A stretch of DNA of 64,000 bases, taken from assembly GCA_035624455.1 (NCBI GenBank), contig DASPRM010000075.1, positions 1-64,000 of the forward strand. Direction: 5' to 3'. The position numbers and the translations under genes were made by a program. Under the pieces are notes generated by a model. The model was not told where the DNA came from. It did no database searches and saw only the letters and a program-made list of their open reading frames with translations. The stretch comes from Terriglobales bacterium. Lineage in GTDB: Bacteria > Acidobacteriota > Terriglobia > Terriglobales > Acidobacteriaceae. Position 1 is the first letter of the stretch. Each line of letters starts with the position of its first letter. This document shows positions 46,433 through 54,272 of this stretch, one piece after another.

Positions 46433-48199
46433 TTGGCGAGCTTAGGACAAACCTATGTCGATCGGCCGTTGCTTGCTCATCGTGGCCGCCCAATATCGCT
46501 TCTGATCATCGTTCTGCTCGCCATAGCCATACACGGCCCGCTCCTCTTTATGCAGCTGCCTGCATCTTCTTACGACACCAACTTCCACATCTTTCTGGCG
46601 TCGCATTATTCTCAGCATTGGTTCAATCCCTGGAATGAAAAGTGGTTCGCCGGCTTCTCGCAGACTACTTATCCGCCGCTTACACATCAATGGATCGCCT
46701 TGTTTTCTAAGGTTATTGGTCTGGACATGGCCTACATGCTGGTCCAGCTCATCTTCATCGTGCTGCTGGTCGTGGGAGTAATGCGATATGCGCGGATCTG
46801 GGTTGATGAATCCGCGGCCAGCTATGCAGCTATAGGAAGCATTTTTCTCGGAGCCTTGGCATTCCTGGTGTACGGCGCAGGACAGCTGGCCACGGTCGCA
46901 GGGGCTGGCTTGTTTCTTAATGCGCTACCTTATTTCTATGAATGGTCCGCAAATGCAAGCGTGCGTGCTTTACTTAAGGGACTCGTGCTGGCCATAGCAG
47001 CAGCATCAGCTCATCATGTCACGTTAATTTTCGGCGCAATTCTGTTTGCTGGACCGGTAGTCTGGGTGGCTTACCAAGACGTGAAATATCATGCCGTGGA
47101 GGGCAGCCCTGCCGGCGCATTGTCGCGCGCATTCGCTTTTCTCGCACTATGCGGAATTGGAGTCGGAATCGTGCTCCTGCCCTTCTGGATTTCGCTCATC
47201 CAGCATCCCATCAAGCAGATTCCGATCCCCCACCCCAGCCGCGAGAATTTCCTGCTCAACTCATTGGTAGGCATGAATTATTTCGTGGTCCCTTACGGAC
47301 TACTGCTGCTGGCCCTTCCATTCGTAGTGATACGAGGGTCTTCCGTCCGACGCCTGCGGCCACTGCTGTTCGGTTTTTGGCTGACCTTCCTTCTGGGATT
47401 GGGTGGAACCACTCCCGTCCCCCGCTGGCTACTGGGACGCGCCTTTGAGATTCTCACCTTCGAGCGCTTTACCTTCTGGGCAGCTTTGATGACATTGCCG
47501 ATCGTCGGATTGCTGGCTGTTGAGCTGATTGATCGTTTCGACAGTTTCGCGCAAGTTGGCTTGTCGTTTGCGGCGATAGCCTGTTTGGCGCTTGCGCTGG
47601 GATGGACCACCGCAAGCCCTTATCGTTCCGCGCCAGTCTCGAATGTAGATCAGGTAGTGTCATTCTTAAATCGTGATGGTCACGATCAATATCGTTATTT
47701 GACTCTCGGATTCGGAAGTTCCCTGGCTAAGGTTTCCACCTACACCGATGCCAGTAGTGTGGATGGCGATTACAACTCGGCTCGCCTTCTTCCTGAGATG
47801 ACGCAATACGGCGGCGCCCAACTCACCAACGCGAAATTCTACGGCTCGGCAGGTATGGAATCGCTGCGCGCTATGCTCAAGCATGCGAATCGCTACGGAC
47901 TGAAATATATCTTCGTGCGCGATCGTTACTACGAACCGCTGTTGGCATTTGCCGGCTGGCGCAAGATCGAAACCTACAACGGAGGCGAGATCACAGCCTG
48001 GTCTAAAGAGGATGTGCCTCCCGCACACAAGATCGAGTCTGACGCAATACCAGCACCTTGGGAAGGATTGCTGTGGGGAATTCTGCCCATCGGCAGCAGC
48101 CTGCTGGCGATTCTGCTTGCGCTGATGCTGCCCGCTCGGCGCCGAGTTCGCGAGGAAGTCGGGGCCTTAGCTCCTCTCAATGAGCACTCGGCCGCGTGA
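46433..48199 (+). CDS. GT-C-like integral membrane protein
   Basis: The 588-residue protein has about 11 hydrophobic segments. The first periplasmic loop reads SSYDTNFHIFLASHYSQHWF, reminiscent of the acidic loop of GT-C glycosyltransferases (PMT/ArnT/Wzy-like). A long C-terminal soluble part follows. It may be a membrane glycosyltransferase or polymerase acting on lipid-linked sugars. The TTG start at 46433 is supported by AGGAGGAG just upstream. It heads a tightly packed plus-strand operon (46433-52977). Confidence 0.65.
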   Translation: MASLGQTYVDRPLLAHRGRPISLLIIVLLAIAIHGPLLFMQLPASSYDTNFHIFLASHYSQHWFNPWNEKWFAGFSQTTYPPLTHQWIALFSKVIGLDMAYMLVQLIFIVLLVVGVMRYARIWVDESAASYAAIGSIFLGALAFLVYGAGQLATVAGAGLFLNALPYFYEWSANASVRALLKGLVLAIAAASAHHVTLIFGAILFAGPVVWVAYQDVKYHAVEGSPAGALSRAFAFLALCGIGVGIVLLPFWISLIQHPIKQIPIPHPSRENFLLNSLVGMNYFVVPYGLLLLALPFVVIRGSSVRRLRPLLFGFWLTFLLGLGGTTPVPRWLLGRAFEILTFERFTFWAALMTLPIVGLLAVELIDRFDSFAQVGLSFAAIACLALALGWTTASPYRSAPVSNVDQVVSFLNRDGHDQYRYLTLGFGSSLAKVSTYTDASSVDGDYNSARLLPEMTQYGGAQLTNAKFYGSAGMESLRAMLKHANRYGLKYIFVRDRYYEPLLAFAGWRKIETYNGGEITAWSKEDVPPAHKIESDAIPAPWEGLLWGILPIGSSLLAILLALMLPARRRVREEVGALAPLNEHSAA

Positions 48200-48210
48200 A
48201 GGAACTATCT

Positions 48211-49341
48211 ATGAACCGTGGATTGCCTGTACTGATATTGATCGTAACCATCGGGTTGGTAGCAGTTGCAACGCTCTGGCCCGGATCGATCGGCGCCACC
48301 ACTGGCATTGCCGCCGGTTCCGCGCTGGCAAAACGCGCAACCACAACCCCAGAATTGGCGCTCTCCTCTTTTCTACACGCTGTGCAAAGACGTGACTGGG
48401 CCTCGGCTTTTAACCAGTTAGCCAATCCTAACGAATCGCAACGGCCTGAGTTTGTACAGGAGCTGGCCGGCAGCGATGGAAGCTTGCGTACCTACTCCAC
48501 GCTAGAGGGCTGGGACTTTCATCCGCTGCACCAAACCGATGACTCAGCAAAATTCCGGGCGTCGTTGCGATGGTCCACCGCCGTCGGCCCGGTCTTTGAT
48601 GAGAGAGATTTCGATCTTCAGCGACAAGGCGATGCATGGAGAGTAGTCTGGTCGCCTCCCAACCAGCCAAAGACTCCGGCCCAGGTTTTACCTGTGAACT
48701 TTCTTCGTTGGGACGTGATTGCTGGTTCCGGCCAGGACTGGGGATCGCAGAACCTGGACGCTCCTCGCGTCACGATTCTCTCCATGAATGCGGTCCAATA
48801 CCTTGACAAGACGGTAGTGATGGGAGAAGTGGTGAATCAGGATACGATCCCCGCATTCGTAAATGTCAATGCCACTCTGGTCGATGGGAACGGTAACTCT
48901 ATAGACGAAGAGAGCAGCTTCGACAAGATCGTTCACATTCTTCTTCCCAAACAGGTGGCTCCGTATCGCATCGACTTTCCCAACATCGTTCTGCAGCGGG
49001 TAAAGAACGTTCGCATGGATGTGAAGGCCACGGTGGTTCCGGCCGCGGCTGATCCCGTGATCAGCGTAATGGATCAAAAGCTGACCAAGTCACCCCAAGG
49101 TGGAGCGGTGCTGGAGGGTCAATTACTGAATCAGAGCGGCCAGACAGTCAACATCCCGCACATCATTGCCAGCTTTTATGACAAGGACAGCAAGGTGATT
49201 TGGGTCTCGGATGGTTACGTGGATCAGGCGTTGCTCCCACAGGTCCCGGAGAAGTTCGCGGTCGAGGTGCCCGAGTCGATTGTCGCGAAGGTGCAGAACT
49301 ACCATGCGGTGGTCAACCAGTACAGTTTTGACCGGCCTTAA
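48211..49341 (+). CDS. membrane-anchored protein with two FxLYD-like domains
   Basis: The product has an N-terminal membrane segment (LPVLILIVTIGLVAVATLW). A middle domain (about 45-150) follows, then two similar C-terminal modules. The modules share the pattern G[EQ][VL][VL]NQ...V[NP]...D and LLP, as in VVMGEVVNQDTIPAFVNVNA and AVLEGQLLNQSGQTVNIPHI. This is typical of FxLYD-type extracellular beta domains. The ATG at 48211 follows AAGGA by seven bases; an overlapping GTG at 48196 is possible. Function unknown. Confidence 0.65.
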   Translation: MNRGLPVLILIVTIGLVAVATLWPGSIGATTGIAAGSALAKRATTTPELALSSFLHAVQRRDWASAFNQLANPNESQRPEFVQELAGSDGSLRTYSTLEGWDFHPLHQTDDSAKFRASLRWSTAVGPVFDERDFDLQRQGDAWRVVWSPPNQPKTPAQVLPVNFLRWDVIAGSGQDWGSQNLDAPRVTILSMNAVQYLDKTVVMGEVVNQDTIPAFVNVNATLVDGNGNSIDEESSFDKIVHILLPKQVAPYRIDFPNIVLQRVKNVRMDVKATVVPAAADPVISVMDQKLTKSPQGGAVLEGQLLNQSGQTVNIPHIIASFYDKDSKVIWVSDGYVDQALLPQVPEKFAVEVPESIVAKVQNYHAVVNQYSFDRP

Positions 49342-49342
49342 T

Positions 49343-50197
49343 ATGCGCTTCACTATTTGCTGGCTGCTGCTTGCGGTTACCGGTCCAAGTTGCCTGGCTC
49401 AAGTAGAGAGCCTCGGCCCGCCAAACGGCGCCGTGGCTGGACGTGGCTTTTCGTTCTCCGCCCGAGGCAAAGGCGAAGCAACTCTCTATCTGGCCGGCCC
49501 TGCCAGTTCTGTCAAACGCTCGGTAAGACTTGAAGGTGAGATACCCATCGCCCCAGAGGAGGCTCGCGCAGCTGGAAGATACACTGCTGTTTTATGTTCG
49601 GGGACATGCATTAGCACTGAGTTGTATGTTGGTCCTGCAGATGTGGATAGCCTGGCTTTGCTGGCTCATCCCTCGCGCGTACCAGTTTCGCAGGGTGACG
49701 CGATTAGCGGCGTGGCCTTGCTGTTCGATCGATTTCACAACTTGGTTGTGATACCGCAAGCAGTTCAATTCACTCTAGCGATGCCCGGCTTCCGGGCCCA
49801 GTCTCAGACAGTTTCCACGCGGGACGGGATAGCGTGGGTCCGCGTAGCTTCCGGCAAGGAGTCCGGACGAACGGAGCTCACTGCTTCTGTAGCCGGCATT
49901 TCTACGCGCAGAGTGGTACAGCAGGTTGCCTCCGAGCCCTGTCACCTCAGGATCACCACGCAGCCTACGACCCAAGGCATTCTCGTGCAGACGGATCCCG
50001 TGCGCGATTGCGCTGGGAATCCAGTGCCCGACGGAACTACTGTCAGCTTCACGCGCGTAAGTGAAAACGGAAGATCAACTGTGGATGCACCCGTGAAGCA
50101 AGGGATTGCGCGAGCCTATCTCGGGCCTGACGGCCCGGGGGTAATCTCTGTGGCTTCCGGTGTGACTATGGGAAACGAGATACATCTGGGCAGGTGA
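49343..50197 (+). CDS. exported Ig-like domain protein
   Basis: The 284-residue product has a signal peptide (FTICWLLLAVTGPSCLAQ). At least two Ig-like/invasin-type domains follow; VSQGDAISGVALLFDRFHNLV and PVRDCAGNPVPDGTTVSF show the repeated G-x-x-VP-DGT pattern. It starts one base after the preceding stop codon and overlaps the next gene by GTGA. It is probably a periplasmic or surface scaffold for the polysaccharide machinery. Confidence 0.65.
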   Translation: MRFTICWLLLAVTGPSCLAQVESLGPPNGAVAGRGFSFSARGKGEATLYLAGPASSVKRSVRLEGEIPIAPEEARAAGRYTAVLCSGTCISTELYVGPADVDSLALLAHPSRVPVSQGDAISGVALLFDRFHNLVVIPQAVQFTLAMPGFRAQSQTVSTRDGIAWVRVASGKESGRTELTASVAGISTRRVVQQVASEPCHLRITTQPTTQGILVQTDPVRDCAGNPVPDGTTVSFTRVSENGRSTVDAPVKQGIARAYLGPDGPGVISVASGVTMGNEIHLGR

Positions 50198-50760
50198 ACG
50201 TGAGACCCGAATCAAATCCATTTTTCCGGCAAATCAATCCTACGACACTCGTATGCCTGGTCTGGTTTTTCTTGGCTACCGGAGCTGCGATTGCTGGTGA
50301 ACCGCCGAAGATCGAACTCATCGGCAGCCGGATTGGGCCGCGCACCTTGGAACCAATCACGGCGAAAAACATTGTCCGTGACTATGGCCGTGCGTGGGAG
50401 GTTTTATCCACAGCCTACGATCAAAATTCCGCGCTGCCGCTAGCCTCCTATTTTGCGGGCGCCGCCCAGCAAAACCTCACCGACGCCATTAATAGCGGTA
50501 ACAAAAGCGGCCTTCATAGGCGTTATCGAGACATTAGCCACCGCTTGCAGCCTCTGTTCTATTCGCCGGAAGGGGACCTTCTGGAATTCCGCGACACCGC
50601 CCAGTTGCACTTGCAGATTCTGGATGGAGACAAAGTAATCCATGAGGAGGAGACTCAACTTCAGTATGTGGTGTTGATGACACCTGCTGCGGACAAATGG
50701 GTCGTGCGCCTCCTGGAGACTGTTCCTCAATCCCGATCGATAGCTGATCAAAATAAATGA
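50194..50760 (+). CDS. exported NTF2/IMS-like protein
   Basis: The 188-residue product has a signal peptide (LVCLVWFFLATGAAIAG). The soluble domain AKNIVRDYGRAWEVLSTAYD, HRRYRDISHRLQPLFYSPEG then IHEEETQLQYVVLMTPAADK is consistent with an NTF2-like fold. This is only a shape guess. The GTG start overlaps the previous stop (GTGA), and the next gene overlaps by ATGA, so it is translationally coupled in the operon. Confidence 0.6.
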   Translation: MNVRPESNPFFRQINPTTLVCLVWFFLATGAAIAGEPPKIELIGSRIGPRTLEPITAKNIVRDYGRAWEVLSTAYDQNSALPLASYFAGAAQQNLTDAINSGNKSGLHRRYRDISHRLQPLFYSPEGDLLEFRDTAQLHLQILDGDKVIHEEETQLQYVVLMTPAADKWVVRLLETVPQSRSIADQNK

Positions 50761-51812
50761 CGGATTATCGATCCCCCATCATGGCCCTGTCTTCCGCCGT
50801 CCTCGGTGACCGCGCGTGCCGGCAGATCTGGCTGCGACTGGCCACGGGTCTCGTGACGGCGGTTGTCCTTCTTTGTGCTGGTTGTCAGAAGAGAGATCCA
50901 AGAGCAGTAATTCGGAATGTGCAAGGTCCGCCTCCCGCTCCCGCGGTCCTGGCCGTTTATATGCCTTGGTTCGGGGATCATGGCCATATGAATGTGGGAT
51001 ATTCCAGCCAGGACCCCGTCACGCTTCGGCGGCAAATAGAAAAAGCTGAGAGCATGGGCATCTCCGGCTTCGTCGTGAACTGGTATGGCGATCGGCAACC
51101 CTACCTTGATCGTAGTTATGCTCTCTTGCAGCAGTTGGCAACCGAAACACCGTTCAAGGTCGCTCTTATGTATGACGAGTCGGACGGAGACCAGGCCCAA
51201 GCCACCGATGATGCAATCGCAGCGTTCGACAAAGCCTACAAATCCTATGTCGGTCCCGATGCTGCAGCCCGTACCGCCTATCTGACTTATCAGGGACGAC
51301 CAGTAATCTTTGTTTTCCCAAAGGGCGGCCACACTGATTGGAATCGGATACGCCAACACGCAAATAGCTGGGCCGTGCCCCCGTTATTGCTGTACAAGGA
51401 TGAGCCTCCTGCAAACGAGAGTAGCGCCTTCGATGGCGAATATGCCTGGGTTCATCCCAGTGGTAGCCAGTGGTCCCCCGACGGCAGCGACTGGGGCGCA
51501 GACTACCTCGAGGCGTTTTACAAGCGAATGCTCAACCGTCACCCCGATAAGATCGCGGTCGGCGCAGCTTGGCCGGGCTTTGATGATCGCAGCGCCCCCT
51601 GGAGCCTCAACCGCTACATCGACCCGCGCTGCGGACGCACCTTCGAAGATTCCTTTCGCCTCTTTCGCCGCTATTACGACCGTTCCCATCCTTTGCCATT
51701 CTTACTGATCGCGACCTGGAACGACTATGAGGAGGGTACGGCTATCGAGCGTGGCATTGCGACTTGCACCTCCGGTCCACGTAATTCCTCTGCCTGGAGG
51801 GCTAATCCCTAG
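50757..51812 (+). CDS. GH99/GH71-like lipoprotein hydrolase
   Basis: The 351-residue product has a lipoprotein signal (VVLLCAGCQKRD). The domain shares YMPWFGDHGHMNVGYSSQD, IEKAESMGISGFVVNWYGD and ATWNDYEEGTAIERGI with the larger paralogue at 34802-36766. These fit GH99/GH71-type alpha-glycan hydrolases, with the acidic residue in NDYEEG a likely functional site. It lacks the Ig-like tail. Being a membrane-anchored periplasmic enzyme next to a polysaccharide machine, it may trim or release the chain. Confidence 0.75.
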   Translation: MTDYRSPIMALSSAVLGDRACRQIWLRLATGLVTAVVLLCAGCQKRDPRAVIRNVQGPPPAPAVLAVYMPWFGDHGHMNVGYSSQDPVTLRRQIEKAESMGISGFVVNWYGDRQPYLDRSYALLQQLATETPFKVALMYDESDGDQAQATDDAIAAFDKAYKSYVGPDAAARTAYLTYQGRPVIFVFPKGGHTDWNRIRQHANSWAVPPLLLYKDEPPANESSAFDGEYAWVHPSGSQWSPDGSDWGADYLEAFYKRMLNRHPDKIAVGAAWPGFDDRSAPWSLNRYIDPRCGRTFEDSFRLFRRYYDRSHPLPFLLIATWNDYEEGTAIERGIATCTSGPRNSSAWRANP

Positions 51813-51864
51813 CGCGCCCCACACAACTCCTCGAAATGTCGTGCCATCTCACCCCAATCGCACA

Positions 51865-52977
51865 ATGATGGCTTCCCGCAAACACGAATCCAGTACTCTG
51901 TTCGCCACACTCAGGAGATTATTAGGGAATGAAGCCTCCCGCCTGAATCTTGAGTCTTCGGAATTCGACAGCACCTTGCAATCGATCGCTCGGCTGAACC
52001 CCGACGAATTGAGCGAGTTGCTGGAGCTGGCCGATCAACACCACGTGTGGGTACGTGTAATGGCGCTCCTGCAGCATGCCGCTGGCTTGGCCGGGAATGA
52101 TCCGTTGCTCAGGTGGACCGAGAATGAGTTGTGGCGCGAGCGTGCCAGAGCCGAAAAAGACGTTCAACTTCTGAAAGCGATCTGTGATTTGCTCGAGCAG
52201 GCCGGTTGGCCAGCTACAATCATCAAGTCTCTCGATCACTGGCCGGATCTCGGCAGCGACTTTGATCTCTTTACACGTAGCCACCCGGAAGTAGTAGTGA
52301 GCGTTCTCACAAAACAATTTCATGCTCGCGTGGAGTCCCGAAGTTGGGGTGATCGGCTGGCGAACAAGTGGAACTTTCGGGTGCCTGGCCTTTCTCGCTT
52401 GATCGAAATACACGTCAAGGTGTTGGGGCAAACTGGCGAGCAAGAAGCTCTGGGCTGCCGTTTAGAAAATCGGCGACTGTTCAAGTCGGTGGCTCGCTAC
52501 TGCTTTTCTGTGCCAGCTCCAGAAGAGCAAATAGTCATTGCCACATTGCAACGCATGTACCGTCATTTTTATATTCGACTCTGTGACATCTTAGATGTTG
52601 CACATCTTCTCGAAAACAATGCCATAGATTTTCGCGAGCTGAAAACTACTGCGGATTTGGGCGGTGTTTGGCCAGGCGTCGCAACGTTCCTCGTCATCGT
52701 CGCTGAGTACGCTAATGAATATGGGTTCGGTGCATTCGAGTTACCACATCAGGTCCGCTCTTCAGCCAGGTTTGACAGTAGCATGACCTACATTGCCCGA
52801 CAGTATGTGAGAGTCCCAATTCTGCCGCAGGCGGCCGGACTCTATCTTTCACAACTCCTCTCCTCTGGCTCCAAGGTTAAATTGAGCACCACATTGCGGC
52901 TCAGTTTGCTTCCCCCTCTCGCAGCAGCGGCTTTCCTTGGTACAAAGATCACCGGAAGTGACAAGGGAATTTGGTAG
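51865..52977 (+). CDS. nucleotidyltransferase-like protein (NTP_transf_5 type)
   Basis: The 370-residue protein carries the nucleotidyltransferase pattern TIIKSLDHWPDLGSDFDLF near residue 130, with the G-S-D-x-D metal-binding pair. The rest is alpha-helical, typical of the PF14907 group, which is often found near capsule or lasso-peptide genes. The substrate is unknown. No strong ribosome site is seen, and two ATGs (51865 and 51868) are possible starts. It is the last gene of the operon starting at 46433. Confidence 0.68.
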   Translation: MMASRKHESSTLFATLRRLLGNEASRLNLESSEFDSTLQSIARLNPDELSELLELADQHHVWVRVMALLQHAAGLAGNDPLLRWTENELWRERARAEKDVQLLKAICDLLEQAGWPATIIKSLDHWPDLGSDFDLFTRSHPEVVVSVLTKQFHARVESRSWGDRLANKWNFRVPGLSRLIEIHVKVLGQTGEQEALGCRLENRRLFKSVARYCFSVPAPEEQIVIATLQRMYRHFYIRLCDILDVAHLLENNAIDFRELKTTADLGGVWPGVATFLVIVAEYANEYGFGAFELPHQVRSSARFDSSMTYIARQYVRVPILPQAAGLYLSQLLSSGSKVKLSTTLRLSLLPPLAAAAFLGTKITGSDKGIW

Positions 52978-53204
52978 CTGCACGCAATTAGAGAAGCTGC
53001 TGCAATATAGAAGTCCTTGGTATGGTGGAAGACTGCCTCAAGCGTTTACAGAGTTCACCGTATGGAGCCCTTGGGGTGAAAAATGTAATTAGAAAGAGGA
53101 GAAAAAATGTAAGGAGAGAGGCTCCAGTCAAAATCCGGATGTTACCGGTACGGCAATCGCTTGAGTTTTTGGAGTGATCGTCGCAGTACTGCCCGAATAC
53201 CTAG

Positions 53205-54272
53205 ATGAGAATTGCCCAGGTTGCACCGTTGTACGAGAGCGTACCGCCAAAACTGTATGGAGGAACTGAGCGGGTTGTTTCCTACCTAACAGAGGAATTG
53301 ATCCGGCAAGGTCACGATGTCACGCTGTTTGCCAGCGGAGACTCAGTTACCTCAGCAAAATTAGTTCCTGCGTGCCAGCAATCGCTGCGGCTCGATCGAA
53401 AATCCGTTGACCAACTGGCGCATCACATTCTCATGATGGAGCTCGTGCTGCGTGAAGTAGACAACTTCGACATCATTCATTACCACATCGATTACTTACA
53501 TTTTCCGCTCAGCCGGCGAGAAAAAGTCCCACACGTCACAACGCTTCATGGTCGATTGGATCTGCCAGATCTGGTTCCGCTGTATGAAGATTTTCGCGAG
53601 ATGCCAGTGGTCTCGATTTCCAATGCTCAGCGCGAGCCACTCCCCTGGATCAACTGGCAGGGCACAGTCCAGCACGGTCTGCCAGAGCAGGAGTACACTT
53701 TTCGGCCCCGCTCCGGAAAATACCTTGCATTCCTGGGGCGAATTTGCGGGGAGAAAGGTGCGGCCCGAGCCATTGAGATTTCTGTGCGTACCGGTATGCC
53801 ACTGAAGATAGCCGCTAAGGTGGACCGCGTCGATCAGGAATATTTCGATTGCGTCATACGACCTCTGCTCAATAATCGTGATGTCGAATTTGTCGGCGAA
53901 ATCTGCCAAAGCGAAAAGAATGAATTTCTTGGCAATGCTGCCGCCCTTCTGTTTCCCATCGATTGGCCCGAACCATTTGGGTTAGTTATGATCGAAGCTA
54001 TGGCTTGCGGCACTCCGGTAATCGCATTTCCGCTCGGCTCCGTCCCGGAGATTATTGAGGATGGCGTCAACGGCCTGCTGGTGACGGATATTGCGGGTGC
54101 TGTTCGCGCAATTCAAGAAATCGGCGACGTCGACCGCGGTAAGTGCCGCCAGCAATTCGAGAAAAGGTTTACAGTGCGCCGCATGACACGGGACTACGTG
54201 GCGATCTATGAGCAGCTCGTGCGGAAGGCGCCCGAGACTCTTCTTCTCTCCGACGGAGCGCCTGTTGGCTGA
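53205..54272 (+). CDS. glycosyltransferase family 4 protein
   Basis: The 355-residue GT-B transferase starts MRIAQVAPLYESVPPKLYGG and has the GT4 donor-binding signature PIDWPEPFGLVMIEAMACGT. A GKYLAFLGRICGEKGAARAI segment also fits. The acceptor is unknown. It overlaps the next gene, an amylo-alpha-1,6-glucosidase, by eight bases, suggesting a shared role in alpha-glucan metabolism or trehalose-type sugar synthesis. Confidence 0.88.
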   Translation: MRIAQVAPLYESVPPKLYGGTERVVSYLTEELIRQGHDVTLFASGDSVTSAKLVPACQQSLRLDRKSVDQLAHHILMMELVLREVDNFDIIHYHIDYLHFPLSRREKVPHVTTLHGRLDLPDLVPLYEDFREMPVVSISNAQREPLPWINWQGTVQHGLPEQEYTFRPRSGKYLAFLGRICGEKGAARAIEISVRTGMPLKIAAKVDRVDQEYFDCVIRPLLNNRDVEFVGEICQSEKNEFLGNAAALLFPIDWPEPFGLVMIEAMACGTPVIAFPLGSVPEIIEDGVNGLLVTDIAGAVRAIQEIGDVDRGKCRQQFEKRFTVRRMTRDYVAIYEQLVRKAPETLLLSDGAPVG

